64,000 nucleotides of DNA from Vespa crabro (GCF_910589235.1 NC_060966.1:3272820-3336819); one strand, 5' to 3'; shown: positions 1-10,986, numbered from the stretch's first letter. Notes: generated by a model from the letters alone, not told the origin. Numbers and translations are program-made.

Positions 1-944
1 AAATTTATGATAAACTTATGATATAACTATGCTATAGTATAAGTACTCAAAATGGTTTTTATACTTATTATACATAAATCTTTTGATATTAATTAAAGCT
101 GTCAATAGATGTTAGATAGCTAGAATTTAAAATTTATATATATATTTATATAAATTATGAGAACTTTAAAATTATATGGCGTTATAAATGATTAATGTAC
201 TTTTAATTACTCCATGAAGACGGAACAGTTGAGATTGAAATTGTTTGGACTTTATATCGAAAAAAAAAAAATATTAAAAACATTTATCATCTATAAATCG
301 AGAGTTGTTAATTCAAGGAATATTAAATTTCTAATTTGAGAAAATTATTATATATAATAGGTGTATTAAATTTTAAAATAGGTTTAGAACGTCTTTTTAT
401 TTAAAGAAGATTTTAAAGAATATTCATGTCCTATGCAAAAACAATTACAACTGCAGTTTATTTATTCCTAACCTTCATGATCATTTATTATAAAAATATT
501 TTTACGCAGTAAAGTTATATAAATATTTTCATCGTCAAATACAACAAATGTAACTAGAAATCAAATGTAACTAAGAAAAGTCTCGAAGAAAAATATTAAT
601 TGATACTTAATTGATACTTAAAATCATTTAGAAAAGAGGATGATTCAAAAGTTCCTAGATGGGCGAAAATACTTCAAAAATCACTAACCCCTTTCCGAAT
701 AACTTAATAGGTTAATTTTCTATTCCGAAATTTTTCAAACAATTTAAAAAAAAAAAAAATGAAAAAAAAGAGAGAGGGAAGTAACTACAAGCTCGAGAGT
801 ACGAACTTGTAAAAAAAAAAAGAAAAAGATAAAAAAATTATTAATTAATAAAAAGTGAAAATATTAAATAACAAGTGAACTCAAAAGAATATTAATTGAC
901 ATTGAAAATCAAAAATTTTCGATCGTCGGTAAACCGCGAATATA
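1..944. other. AT-rich non-coding stretch
   Basis: No open frame of note and no recognisable gene. It has several A/T homopolymer runs, for example near 724-760 and 815-830. The only internal structure I recognise is a fragment of a dispersed repeat at 591-658, listed separately. Confidence 0.75.
591..658. repeat. Dispersed repeat copy A, rearranged end
   Basis: Positions 591-631 match the same-strand repeats at 34040-34112 and 61984-62050 (shared core ATTAATTGATACTTAAAATC with substitutions). The conserved end of the other copies (TTAGGAACTTTTGATTC) appears here at 636-658 in reverse complement, after GAGGATGATTC. The terminus of this copy is therefore flipped relative to the others. It is probably a decayed non-autonomous transposon; the family is not recognised. 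Confidence 0.5.
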
Positions 945-1084
945 TTAGGTTAGGGAAAAAGAAATCCATTATTTTATTTTATTTTTTTTTTTTTTTATTT
1001 GACCCAAATCGGACAATCCGAAACATGTTAAATAAAGTCTTGAAGTTCACGCAAAAATAATGGATTTCTTTTTCCCCAAATTAA
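945..1084. mobile_element. MITE-like element with a perfect 23-bp inverted repeat
   Basis: Positions 953-975 are the exact reverse complement of 1054-1076 (core GAAAAAGAAATCCATTATTT), with a 78-bp interior. Similarity continues outwards at lower identity to about TTAGG at 945 and its mirror at about 1084, giving a ~140-bp unit. A TA precedes the left end but TG follows the right end, so a TA target duplication is not clean. There is no coding capacity. I infer a small non-autonomous DNA transposon; a chance perfect 23-bp match with this spacing is unlikely, but part of the arm is A/T-biased. Confidence 0.5.
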
Positions 1085-1444
1085 TGTATAAAAAGAAAAA
1101 AAATAAAAAAAAAAAAAAATAGAAAAAAATATAAGTACAACAAATGAGTAATGATAAACTAAAATCATATTGACCTCTCCTTGAAAGTTTTTTATCGCTT
1201 CTATTCTCTCATACTCCATCTCCAACTCTATCCGCACCCTTACCCCCTAACCCTCCCCAACTAGAGTATCGAGTTAGAACGACATTACATATTTATTTTC
1301 TCGATATGTGGTGTATGTTGGTACGCTAAAGATCTTTTAAGACGCGTCTTAAGTTTGCACCGCTGAGCTACCAGTTTCCGTTCTCCAGCACTGTTTGCAA
1401 CACATAGGTGAACCTTGGCATTGTACACTTAAAGAGAGATGAGT

Positions 1445-1446
<2 letters not shown>
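1085..1446. other. Poly-A tract followed by a GC-richer segment
   Basis: A-rich tracts to about 1135 give way to a more complex segment at 1190-1446. It contains a perfect 16-bp palindrome (TTAAGACGCGTCTTAA, 1337-1352). On the minus strand, next to it, is a short string resembling a tRNA D-arm, which I reject as a tRNA gene. No gene is recognised. Confidence 0.6.
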
Positions 1447-1485
<39 letters not shown>

Positions 1486-1576
1486 GTCTTTCTGTCTCTC
1501 TGTCTTCTCTGTCTTCTCTGTTTATTCCTCATACTCTCCCTTCTTTTCTCTTTTTTTCCCTCGTCCAGTTTCTTTC

Positions 1577-1619
<43 letters not shown>

Positions 1620-1640
1620 CGTTTCCTTCTTCCTTCTCCC
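1447..1640. repeat. (CT)n microsatellite, interrupted
   Basis: Pure CT at about 1450-1486, a degenerate CTGT/CTTC stretch, then CT again at about 1573-1619. Overlapping short frames on both strands (Leu/Ser-rich on plus, Arg/Glu-rich on minus) are products of the repeat. Confidence 0.95.
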
Positions 1641-1795
1641 AAGGTGGCTGCAGGTGTCGTGCATTGTCCGCCGTCGCGGCCTCTAAATCTCGTCTCTGAC
1701 GTTCTCCAAGCGTAGTTGCGCCAAGTCGAGTACTTCCAAGATACATACGGCTGTCGGGAAGTTACACGTTCCGTGTCCTCGTTTTATTGCAATAC

Positions 1796-1798
<3 letters not shown>
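1641..1798. other. Complex core between CT and GA tracts
   Basis: About 158 bp of normal-complexity sequence, rich in CG dinucleotides (GTCGTGCATTGTCCGCCGTC), between the CT tract on its left and the GA tract on its right. No open frame matches a known protein. It is one of several GC-richer cores in the window with this flanking arrangement. Confidence 0.5.
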
Positions 1799-1849
<51 letters not shown>

Positions 1850-1875
1850 AAGAGAAAGAAAAGGAAAAAAAGGAA
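1799..1875. repeat. (GA)n microsatellite
   Basis: About 23 uninterrupted GA units from 1799, then degenerate GAAA and GGAA to about 1900. It is complementary to the CT tract at 1447-1640, so a transcript through both could fold back. Confidence 0.95.
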
Positions 1876-1959
1876 GGACGGAAGGAAGGAAGGATGAAGA
1901 GGGAAGAGGTGCCTTGATAAACATCTTTCGAGGTTTTAAGTTCGTTTAATAAATTTTAT

Positions 1960-2087
1960 CGCCACCGTTGCTCTTACTTCTTCCCTCCCGTCCTCGTTTA
2001 TGTGCCCTTCTTCTTTCTTTCCTCCCTCTTTTCCTTCCACCCTTCATCCTTTTTCTTTTTTTTTTCTTTTCTTTCTGTGTACACACA

Positions 2088-2090
<3 letters not shown>
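1960..2090. repeat. Pyrimidine-rich stretch
   Basis: CT/TTC-rich low-complexity sequence on the plus strand leading into the next microsatellite. No gene. Confidence 0.7.
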
Positions 2091-2161
<71 letters not shown>

Positions 2162-2180
2162 TTCTCTTTATATCTATCTT
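2081..2180. repeat. Compound (AC)n(CT)n microsatellite
   Basis: A short ACACAC run at 2081-2090 is followed by about 30 CT units at 2091-2152, then degenerate CTTT and TATC. Three overlapping Leu/Ser frames on the plus strand come from this repeat and are not genes. Confidence 0.95.
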
Positions 2181-2504
2181 TCTCTGTCTCTACTCGATGG
2201 TATGCCACGTGAGATAAATTAAGAAACTAAAGATATAAAACATGGGATTAAAACAGCGTAAATCAATTCGCCGAGTACATACCGCGAATCTTGCATAGCG
2301 AAATGTAAATTGGCTCGAACGTATGGGATCCCTTAGGATCGATCTCTCATGTATGAATTGTAAGCGATTAAGTCTATAAATAAAAATCTATTGGATAAAA
2401 TCGTATAAAATGTATGAGGTAAAAAAAGAGTATTAATACATTGTAAAAAATATAATATATATTATAGAAATATAAAATATTATATTACATATATTTTTTA
2501 TATG

Positions 2505-2546
<42 letters not shown>

Positions 2547-3140
2547 TAGAAATATACTAAAAAATAATTTGTAATACTGATAAGTATTTATCAATTAATA
2601 TTATTTAGATAAATATTAATAAATACATATAATAATGATAATAACAATACTATACTGAAATACATAACTCGATTATATTGAAAAAAAATATTTTTTATAA
2701 ACTATTTAAATTATAACTAATAAATATTTGTAATATTCTGATAAATATATTTAATATCGATATTGCAAATAAAATATAAGTATTCATTAATATTTATTTA
2801 AATCGAGTGGATTAATATATTAATATAAACACCTATCAAAAATTTTATTATCCGATAATAGAATAACAAGAGTTCTTACTTTCGAACAATCTTGATATTA
2901 TCTAAAGAAAAAGAAAAAAAGAAAAAAAAATACTCTATATTATCTTTTTTCCATTACGTACAATTATATAAAAAATTTGAAACGAAAGAAAATGCCCATA
3001 CTACAAGGTATTCAATCTCTTTTCGTATTCTTTGAAAGACGTTTCACTTTTGCTTTTCTCTTTTTTTTTTTTTTTTTAAATCGAAAGTATGCAGTTAAAG
3101 GTAAATACGAGTAGCTGAGATAGAAAAGGGAATAAAGTTT
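2181..3140. other. AT-rich non-coding stretch with a (TA)n run
   Basis: A short mixed-composition part (2190-2360) precedes AT-rich sequence. A pure AT run lies at about 2507-2541. The segment 2560-2860 holds diverged AT-rich repeats (GATAAATAT, TAATATTTGTAATA). No coding frame. Confidence 0.65.
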
Positions 3141-3199
3141 GCAGAAGTAGCGAACGCGTGTCATTGTACTGGACCATACGAGTCTACTAGCAGGATGAA

Positions 3200-3434
3200 A
3201 AAAGTGAAGGCAACTAGAAAGAGAGAAAGGAAAAAGAGAAAGAAAGATAAAGAAAGTGAGAAAGAGAAAGAAAGAGAAATAAAGATGAAGAGAGAATATT
3301 CAGAAGAAGAGAAAAAAAAAATGAAGAACGAGGGAGAGTATGTATGATATATACACAAATACTAACAAAGGCTGAGAATAGTTGCATACACCTTGATCCT
3401 GGATTGCATCAAGAAGAGTGAGACAGAGAAAGAG

Positions 3435-3479
<45 letters not shown>

Positions 3480-3525
3480 CAGATATAAAGAGAATAAGAA
3501 AGAGAGAGAGAAAGAGAAGAACGAC
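3200..3525. repeat. Degenerate then pure GA-rich tracts
   Basis: Purine-rich GAAA/GAGA sequence at 3200-3330, a mixed segment near 3360-3415, then GA runs at about 3420-3520. Minus-strand Ser/Leu/Phe frames across this region are repeat translations. Confidence 0.85.
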
Positions 3526-3775
3526 CGATGGTGTACGTATGCCTCGTTGAGAATAAGCTGAGAATTCTCTTCCCTCCTTTTTCCTCTTCTACAGAGGGAC
3601 TATGTGTTCGTCTTTTACACGATCGCGTACAAGCAACGCTCCAGGGAAACGCTTCCTTTTCGTTTCTCGCAGTAGGTATCCCGCGGGTTGGAAATAGTAT
3701 GTACATACATATATACATAAGCGCGTGACAAACGGGAGAAAAAGGAAAGACGGTCGGTCGATGGGCTAAGGGTTA
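3526..3775. other. GC-richer island between GA tracts
   Basis: Normal-complexity sequence with open frames of about 66 codons (plus) and 118 codons (minus). The minus frame continues into the GA tract, so its length is inflated. No homology is recognised. It could be a conserved non-coding element or a small exon, but nothing shows which. Confidence 0.35.
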
Positions 3776-3802
3776 GAGAAAGAGAAAGATAGAAAGATAT
3801 AA

Positions 3803-3845
<43 letters not shown>

Positions 3846-3860
3846 GAGAGAGAGAGAGTA
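3776..3860. repeat. (GA)n microsatellite
   Basis: Mostly uninterrupted GA from about 3808 to 3858, preceded by GATA/GAAA variants. Confidence 0.95.
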
Positions 3861-3989
3861 TAGTCAACAATGTATACATATATATACACATATAGGTATT
3901 TGTGTATCGGCTATGTACAAATTTATGCCGGTGCCACGTTAAATGTCTACCAAGGGGCATACATTTTCTCTTTTACCCCCACACGTTCA

Positions 3990-4133
3990 TTCGTAACCTC
4001 CCTTCTCTCCCTTCTCTTACTACTCTTCATTCTTCTCTTCATCTTTTTCTTTCTTCTTTCTTTCTCTCTCTTTCTCTCTCTCTATCCATATATATATATG
4101 TGTGTGTGTGTATGTGTGTATGTATGTGTGTAG
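3990..4133. repeat. CT-rich tract passing into (TA)n and (TG)n
   Basis: CTTC/CTCT-rich sequence to about 4083, a short TA run, then TGTG/TATG at about 4097-4133. This is a compound microsatellite. Confidence 0.85.
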
Positions 4134-4360
4134 TACCTACATATACATACTAAAATGTTCCTGTAGGAACGTCGCGGAACGCGATCTCGCAAGCAAAATG
4201 CGAGTTTCCCGTCGCAGCTGTGCACTTTAATGTTCTTTAACGGCGTATCGACTGCCTTCGAAATGCTCACTTCGAAACGCACGTGCGCTTTTATAGTTAA
4301 ACTCTAAACTTTGGATAATATCTCGGGAAAGGACGGACGTTAGATTCTTATGGAAACAAC
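4134..4360. other. GC-richer island with two small hairpins
   Basis: Mixed-composition sequence. Two inverted repeats sit close together: GTTCCTGTAGGAAC (4157-4170, 6-bp arms, 2-nt loop), and CTCGCA/TGCGAG (4186-4191 and 4199-4204, 7-nt loop). No open frame of note. Confidence 0.45.
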
Positions 4361-4468
4361 CGCGTGTTACGTTCCATTTCAAATTCCTTTACGTATGAAT
4401 ATACTATCACTATCATTTTGTTCTATCATTCTATTATTATTTTAATATTATTATTATTATTTTTATTA

Positions 4469-4556
<88 letters not shown>

Positions 4557-5640
4557 GGGAATTGTTGCGATTATTTTCTTATATTTCTGAAATGCAGCCG
4601 TTTACACGATCGTTAATAAAGTGCGTTCAATCGATAGATAATTTTGAAAATACATGTTAATACATGTAAATACATCTGAATACATGTTAAAAAAAGAATA
4701 ATAATTATTTCCAACTAGATGCATACTGACGAAAGGATATGACATCGATTTTACATTCCATTTCACTTCCCATCATCTATACTATTATTATTATCATAAT
4801 TATAGTTGTCATTGCTTATTATTATTATTTTTATTATTATCATTATTATTGTCATTGCATATTATTATTATTTTTATTATTATTATTATTGTATTATTAT
4901 TATTACTATTGTTGTTGTTCTTATTATTATGATTATTATTATTGTATTATTATTACGGGAATTGTTGCAATTATTATTTTGATTTTTCTGAAGGTTCAGT
5001 AGTTTATACGATTATTAGTAAAGTGCATTCAGTCGTTAGATAGTGTTAAAAATTTCTGATATGCTGATGGAAGGATATTGACGTCAATCGATTTTTCATT
5101 TCGTTTCATCTCACGTCACATATATTATTATTATTATTGTAATTATAATTACAATTGTATATCAATATTATTATTATTATTGTGTTATTATTATTATCAT
5201 TATCATTATTGTTATATTATTATTATAGATATTGTTGCAATCACTTTTTTCTATTTCGGATATGATAGCCATTAATACGATCGTTGATAAAGTGCATTCA
5301 ATCGTTAGACACTGTTAGAGATATCTATGCTATTCTACACGTATCTAAATATCCGTAAAAAAAAGAAAATTAACTATCTCTATGCTGACAAAAGGATATG
5401 ACGTCAATCAATTTTATATTCCATTTTATTTTTCGATCTTCCATAACATACACTAACATTATTATCATAATTATAATTGTCATTGTATATTATTATTATT
5501 ATTATTATTATTGTATTAATATTATTATTATTGTATTAATATTATTATCTGAGAATTGTTATCGCAATCATTTTCTTCGATTTCTGGGGTTTGAAAGATC
5601 TTAGTTTAAGACAATTGGATTTAATCGTTAAATAGTGTTA
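4361..5640. repeat. Four diverged tandem copies, ~330 bp unit with internal (ATT)n
   Basis: Each copy has the same order: CATTCCATTTCA-like block, an (ATT)n array, an ATTGTTGCAAT block, an AAAGTGCATTCAATCGTTAG block, then a GGATATGAC junction. ATTGTT anchors lie at 4561, 4961, 5231 and 5555; GGATATGAC-type junctions lie near 4735, 5073 and 5394. Spacing varies (270-400 bp), mainly because the ATT arrays differ in length; the longest is 4446-4556. The Ile/Tyr/Leu frames found in every copy are translations of ATT and are not genes. Confidence 0.85.
4446..4556. repeat. (ATT)n microsatellite
   Basis: About 35 ATT units, pure from about 4473 to 4556. It lies inside the first copy of the 330-bp tandem repeat. 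Confidence 0.95.
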
Positions 5641-6118
5641 GGAATTTCCCCTTACCATTTCGCACATATTTAGAATAACAACTTTCTGCATCAGCTGCAT
5701 CAGCTGGTTCTATGGTGATGGGGAGGATGAGGGACTCTATAATGTGCTTAAGCCTTGGAATGACTCTGGTATTTGATATAATGATGGGGACAATTATTAC
5801 TATAGTTATTCGCCATTACGTTTTAATTTCTATTGAGAGATCTGCATGCTTAGTTAATATGCATGCTGAGTACCCGCTTGAGGTTGTGAATTTATGATTA
5901 TTGCTATATCCATTTTTTTTCTAATGGCGTAACGTTGACTCTATTGCTTCGATGTTTTCATCTTTACTGATAATTATGTTCCAATATATTAGGTTGAATC
6001 ATTACTAATTCGTTGGTTTATTAAATATATCTTTTTATATTTCTTTTATATTTCTTTTATATTTCTATATTATTTATTACTGAATTGTCAGTATTTTTTG
6101 CTAAAAATAAAAACAGAT
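5641..6118. other. Non-coding stretch, no feature recognised
   Basis: Moderately AT-rich sequence. A 61-codon plus-strand frame at 5712-5897 has no recognisable motif and is within chance length for this composition. Confidence 0.6.
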
Positions 6119-6119
6119 A

Positions 6120-6140
6120 ACACACACACACACACACACG

Positions 6141-6194
<54 letters not shown>
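6120..6194. repeat. Compound (CA)n(TA)n microsatellite
   Basis: About 16 CA units with one CG interruption, running directly into about 21 TA units. Confidence 0.97.
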
Positions 6195-6197
<3 letters not shown>

Positions 6198-6803
6198 CAG
6201 ATTTTAGTATAGTGTGTCATTTATATTTGTAGTATAATGCTTTTTTTGTATATTTTTATAATAAGACTGTAATTGTTTACTAATTAGATGGAAGGTTCTG
6301 GTATACAACTGCTACTTGGTTATTTGCAAAACAGTATTCGCGGTTTGTTTGGATTATAAATTTACATGCTCCTGTGAGTGCTGTTTATTATTCTTATTAT
6401 TATTATTACTATTATTATTGATGTTAAGCATACTATTGTATGTTGAAGTTATACGCGTATGTATAACTTCAACAGATACAAAAGACCTATTATTAGTAAT
6501 AATTAGTAATATTTATCGTTATTAGTAGTATTATAGTATTATCCTTATTATGATTACTATTATTATTATTAAATATCATTCCTGCTCAAACTGGTTGAAG
6601 AGTTCTAATCAAACTTCTCAACGAAACTTCGTCCCTCCCTAGATGAAACTTTTCGTCGGATTTTTTTTTTTTTTACTAAAAAAAATCCTACATTAGCCAT
6701 CTGAACTAAGAAGCACAAAACGTGCGATACCAAAGTATCATAAATTAATACGTAATTTAAGGAAGAGAAGAGCATAACTTTTATCGATCAAATTTAACTT
6801 TAG
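6195..6803. other. AT-rich non-coding stretch
   Basis: Short ATT runs near 6393-6420 and 6555-6572. A T-run and an A-run at about 6659-6690 form a GGATTTTTT/AAAAAATCC foldback. No gene recognised. Confidence 0.6.
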
Positions 6804-7490
6804 ATTACATAAAAATTTGAATTATTGAATAAAATCCAAAAGAAGAATTTATGACAGTTGAAAATCGAAAAGTAATTACTCAAGATCAATTTAATTTCAC
6901 ATTACGTTAAAATTAATTATAAAATAAAATTAAAAAAGAATTATGTTACATTTGGAAATAGAAAAATAATAACTCTACGTATTGATCAAATTTAATTTCA
7001 CATTACGTCAAATTTAATGGTATAATAAAATTCAAAGAGAATTTATTACATTTTGAAATCATAAAATATATTTCAACGAATCGATCAAATTTAATTTCAT
7101 CTTACGTCAAATTCAATTTTACGATAAAATCCGAAAAAGTATGTTACATTTGGAAATTGAAAAAAAAGTATATCTCAACGAAACGATCAAATTCAATTTC
7201 ACATTACGTCAAATTCAATTGTAGAATAAAATTCAAAGAGAATTTATTACATTTGAAAATTGAAAAATATATCTCAATGAATCGATCAAATTCAATTTCA
7301 CATTACGTCAAATTCAATTGTAGAATAAAATTCAAAGAGAATTTATTACATTTGGAAATTGAAAAATATATCTCAACGAATCGATCTAATTTAATTTCAC
7401 ATTACGTCATATTCAATTGTATAATAAAATCTACAAAAAAAAGTATTACATTTGGAAATAGAAAAATAATAATTCAACAAAATACTCGCA
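6804..7490. repeat. Seven-copy ~100-bp tandem repeat
   Basis: ATTAC(G/A)T anchors lie at 6804, 6901, 7002, 7102, 7203, 7302 and 7401, so the period is 97-101 bp. Each unit reads roughly CACATTACGTCAAATTCAAT, then an AAAATTCAAAGAGAATTTAT block, TTACATTTGGAAATTGAAAA, and TATCTCAACGAATCGATCAA. The last copies are closest to each other. Because the period there is 99 bp, a plus-strand frame stays open over 7157-7522 and gives a ~33-residue repeating peptide (SISHYVKFNCRIKFKENLLH). I read that as a by-product of repeat length, not a gene. Confidence 0.9.
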
Positions 7491-7743
7491 CCTCTGTCTC
7501 TCTCTCTCTTTTTTCTTTCTAAATAATCGAAAAAAAAGGTCGAAAATGTGTGGGAAACAACGTGGCAAGAACGTCGTCCGTTCTATTATTTATCGGCCAT
7601 ACACGATATTTTCGTTCGATACGTTGTCCGATGCGGCTCGTTAACGCAGCACGGATCGTAAATCGATATCTCTTGCGGAGAGGACGCTTGCGTAAGGTGC
7701 GGAAGAATCGAAGCAAGTTCCTCTCCCTTTCTCCCATTCCATT

Positions 7744-7750
<7 letters not shown>
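7491..7750. other. GC-richer island left of a CT tract
   Basis: Complex sequence at 7540-7740 with open frames on both strands (72 codons minus, 86 codons plus). Both end in or near the CT tract. No homology recognised. Confidence 0.4.
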
Positions 7751-7791
<41 letters not shown>

Positions 7792-7797
7792 TCTGTA
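7751..7797. repeat. (CT)n microsatellite
   Basis: CT run with CTAT interruptions at its end. Confidence 0.95.
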
Positions 7798-8040
7798 TTG
7801 CGTTTACTGATATACCGACAATTTCCATACACTGTATTTTCAAAAGGACAAGCAAAAGTACAAAGGATCGATCGAAGGGGTATAGTGGACGGTTCCACGG
7901 TGAATAAGTTTTACCATGGTGCGCCATATACGTAAGTGGGTTCCTCGTTGTATGGAACTCGGTGGATGCATCGACATTGTACAAAACAAAACCGAAAACG
8001 AAAACGAAAACGGAGAAGAAAAAGAAGAAAAGATCAAGAA
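7798..8040. other. Complex core between CT and GA tracts
   Basis: About 200 bp of mixed sequence, ending in a short hexamer array (GAAAAC)n at about 7990-8012. No gene recognised. Confidence 0.45.
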
Positions 8041-8055
8041 AGAGTGAGAGAGTGA

Positions 8056-8094
<39 letters not shown>

Positions 8095-8105
8095 AGAAGA
8101 AGACG
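8041..8105. repeat. (GA)n microsatellite
   Basis: GA run with a GAAGAAGAA tail, complementary to the CT tract at 7751-7797. Confidence 0.95.
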
Positions 8106-8440
8106 TAGATAAATAAGGTGCGAAGTCGCTAAGAAGAGGTTGCATCGTACAGTAACGTCGTCTTCCGTACAGGAACCACGTTGTTCAAGTCTTCCCTTCG
8201 ATTATGTGCATCGGTATATGTATGTTTCTGTGTGTGAGAGAGAAAGAGAGAAAGAGAATGTGAGAGAGAGTGAGAAAGGAGAGAGAGAGAGAGAGTATGG
8301 TTGAAAGTTTCGACCGAAGCATAACCAGTTCGCTCTACTTCGCTTATAAATCCTAATTGGAGCGAGAAGCAGCTGCCTCTGAGATATAACACTGGAGTAG
8401 TCCGTTGTTTAATTCAAATCGATTCCCGGTAAAGTGACCT
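8106..8440. other. GC-richer island with an internal GA tract
   Basis: Complex sequence with a degenerate GA tract at 8234-8298. The minus-strand 87-codon frame reads through the GA tract and is not credible as a protein. Confidence 0.5.
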
Positions 8441-8579
8441 AACGTACAAGGAAACTACGACGAGTTATATTTATTAGATCTATTGATAAGTTTCGTCGAT
8501 TTTTGATCGACTCTTTCTTTTTTTCATTTAACTTTTTTTTTTCATTTAATTAAAAATAATTTAATTACAAATAAGAATA

Positions 8580-8622
<43 letters not shown>

Positions 8623-9470
8623 ATTTATAAATATTATACAATACATATGTTGAAATTGTTTGTTAGATTTATTCTAATGAAATACATAAAAAAACAAATT
8701 CATAAATTTTAGGAATTAATCCTTATATTCTTCTTTTTTTTTTTTTCTTTAAAGAATTTGAAAAGAATGAAGTTTCTTTTTGTAAGAGTTTAATTTGGAA
8801 ATTTTTTCGATCGATCTTATTTGGAAATTTTTTCAATTGATCTGATATACTAAAAACTATGGAAGATTCATTAGTTTTAGAAAAATCAAGTTTTTTGTTT
8901 CCTTTTTTTTTTTAATAATCAAAACTCGACAGAAACCATAGAAATTTCGTTAATCTTCAAAATCTACCGATTTATTCGTCATTCGTTTATAAATAATTAA
9001 AAATGAAAACAATCGTATGAAAATAATGTAAAAGTAGAAAAATCATAGAAAATTCGTCCACATAAAAAATTTCTTTTAAAAAGTTAATAAAATTTTATTC
9101 GAAAAAATCAAAAAATATTAGACACAATTGACGCAATAATATATATAAATAATTCTTTACTCTCCATAATTAGCATTTTTATTTGTTATTTATTTACAGT
9201 TAATTATAGAAAAGAAAAAAATTAACAACAAAATTACATTTAAGAATTACTTTACGATAAGTAATATAAAAAATTGTTATTCATTATTATTTCATTGTTA
9301 ACTCGTTTTTATTAATTTTATCATAAACAAAAATTGAATAGAAATTCAATTAAAACATTTACGTTAGTTTCAAAAACGAATCTATAGACAAAGTAAATAA
9401 TTTTTTTCTCGTAAAATTTTCTTATAACGTGCCAATTTAAACCAATAAAACATTTGGTTATTAATCAAGA
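8441..9470. other. AT-rich non-coding stretch
   Basis: (AT)n at about 8585-8617. A short direct repeat (TTTGGAAATTTTTTC twice, 8794 and 8820). Otherwise no gene, repeat array or RNA is recognised. Confidence 0.65.
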
Positions 9471-9740
9471 ACGATAAGAAGAACGAATGTAACTCCGAAA
9501 AGAAGGCGGATTTAATTAAGGCGGTGTTGAATCGATCGAGCGATCGATTTTGGAGGGAGACAAGTCTGAGATGGTACCGAGTTCTCTCGATCGTATCTGG
9601 ATCTTCACTGGCGCGAGCCGCCTCGCGAGTAACGACTTTAAATTGCTGAATTCGGAGTGCTCCCTCTACCAAACGATATAGGTATCTTAATTACGGTGCC
9701 ATTTGTAAGCGATGATTATCGGAACGAAGGGATCGATACG
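9471..9740. other. GC-richer island with a 96-codon minus-strand frame
   Basis: This island is not bordered by a GA/CT tract. The minus-strand frame at 9382-9672 begins MVEGALRIQQFKVVTREAAR, is of mixed composition over its first ~60 residues, then becomes Phe/Lys-rich as it leaves the island. No family is recognised and I see no clear splice context. A 9-bp-arm inverted repeat (AATCGATCG AG CGATCGATT) lies at 9530-9549. It could be a conserved non-coding element or a decayed exon. Confidence 0.25.
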
Positions 9741-9877
9741 CGTAATGCTTTATACGTGAATAAAATATATATGTATGTACGTACGTACATAAATACATAG
9801 ATGCACATAATGATGGATACAATTGATTTCGTAATTTCAATCAAAATCATATAAAATAAAATGAAACGTTAATGAAA

Positions 9878-9954
<77 letters not shown>

Positions 9955-10860
9955 AAAAAAATTTTTACGATTAATTCGCGTAATTTTAATTGTGATCTAA
10001 AAGTCGAAAAAATTTGAGATAACATTGATTTTATTATTTATCTTATATTACAACGTTTATATTTTTATTTTAATATTATTTAATATTTTTTTTCTTTTTT
10101 TTTTTTTAATAATTTAAATAAGCTTCATATTTTAATAATTTAATGGAAGATAGAAAAAAAAAAATAAAAAATTTTTAATATAATGTTTATCGATTTGTCA
10201 AATACGATCGGTAAACATAAGTTTTTTTTTTTATTTATTTTGATATGGGACTAATCGTATAATATTTACTTTTTCGTATAGTTTGTTTTTTTCTTTTTTT
10301 TTTTTTTGGAAAAATGCATATACTTATCTTGATTTTATTTTCATAGAAATATTTGTATATCAATATTATCAGTATTTTAAAAGTACTTATCAGTATTCTT
10401 CTAAATAATATATATATAAGTTAAGTTATCTAAATAAATAAGTAAATTTTATATATATGTACTCACACATGCATATATATATAAAACTCTAGATAATACT
10501 GACAATATTTCAAATATTAATAACAACAAAACTTATCAAATAAATAAATATTATTGCCTAGATAAACAATTATCAATATCTAACGATATTTATAAAAATA
10601 ATTTTCTCAATAATAATTTTGATAATTATTAAGAAACAATAACGATAGAAACAATACTAATAACAAAAACAATAATCAGAATGAAAAATAATTCCTTTCC
10701 AACATTTTTTTTTATACAAACTTCTCAAAGAACTCTTACATCCATTATCAACCATCGGATATGATAAATCGATGATAATAATAAAAAGTTCAAATCTCAA
10801 AACGTAACTTTTAACGATAGAATAGTCAATATATATGTCGAACTGTGCGAGTTCTTCTCA
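9741..10860. other. AT-rich non-coding stretch with (AAT)n
   Basis: Tetranucleotide GTAC/ATGT repeats lie near 9770-9790. The rest is A/T homopolymers and diverged AT-rich repeats (GATAATACTGACAATATT near 10492). No gene. Confidence 0.65.
9880..9951. repeat. (AAT)n microsatellite
   Basis: About 21 AAT units followed by GATAAT variants. Confidence 0.95.
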
Positions 10861-10875
10861 GCTCTCAACCCTTTT

Positions 10876-10878
10876 CCT

Positions 10879-10924
<46 letters not shown>

Positions 10925-10949
10925 TCTCTGTCTCTCTTTCTCTCTTTCC
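10876..10949. repeat. (CT)n microsatellite
   Basis: CT run with CTTT interruptions. It faces the GA tract at 10987-11122 across a 37-bp spacer. Confidence 0.95.
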
Positions 10950-10985
10950 ATAGCCACATGCGTATACACACATACGTAAGAGGAT

Positions 10986-10986
<1 letters not shown>

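Noticed and set aside
1353..1385. tRNA gene on the minus strand (CTGGTAGCTCAGCGGTGC resembles a D-arm)
   Set aside because: No anticodon arm or TTCGA-type T-arm follows at the right distance, and the acceptor ends do not pair.
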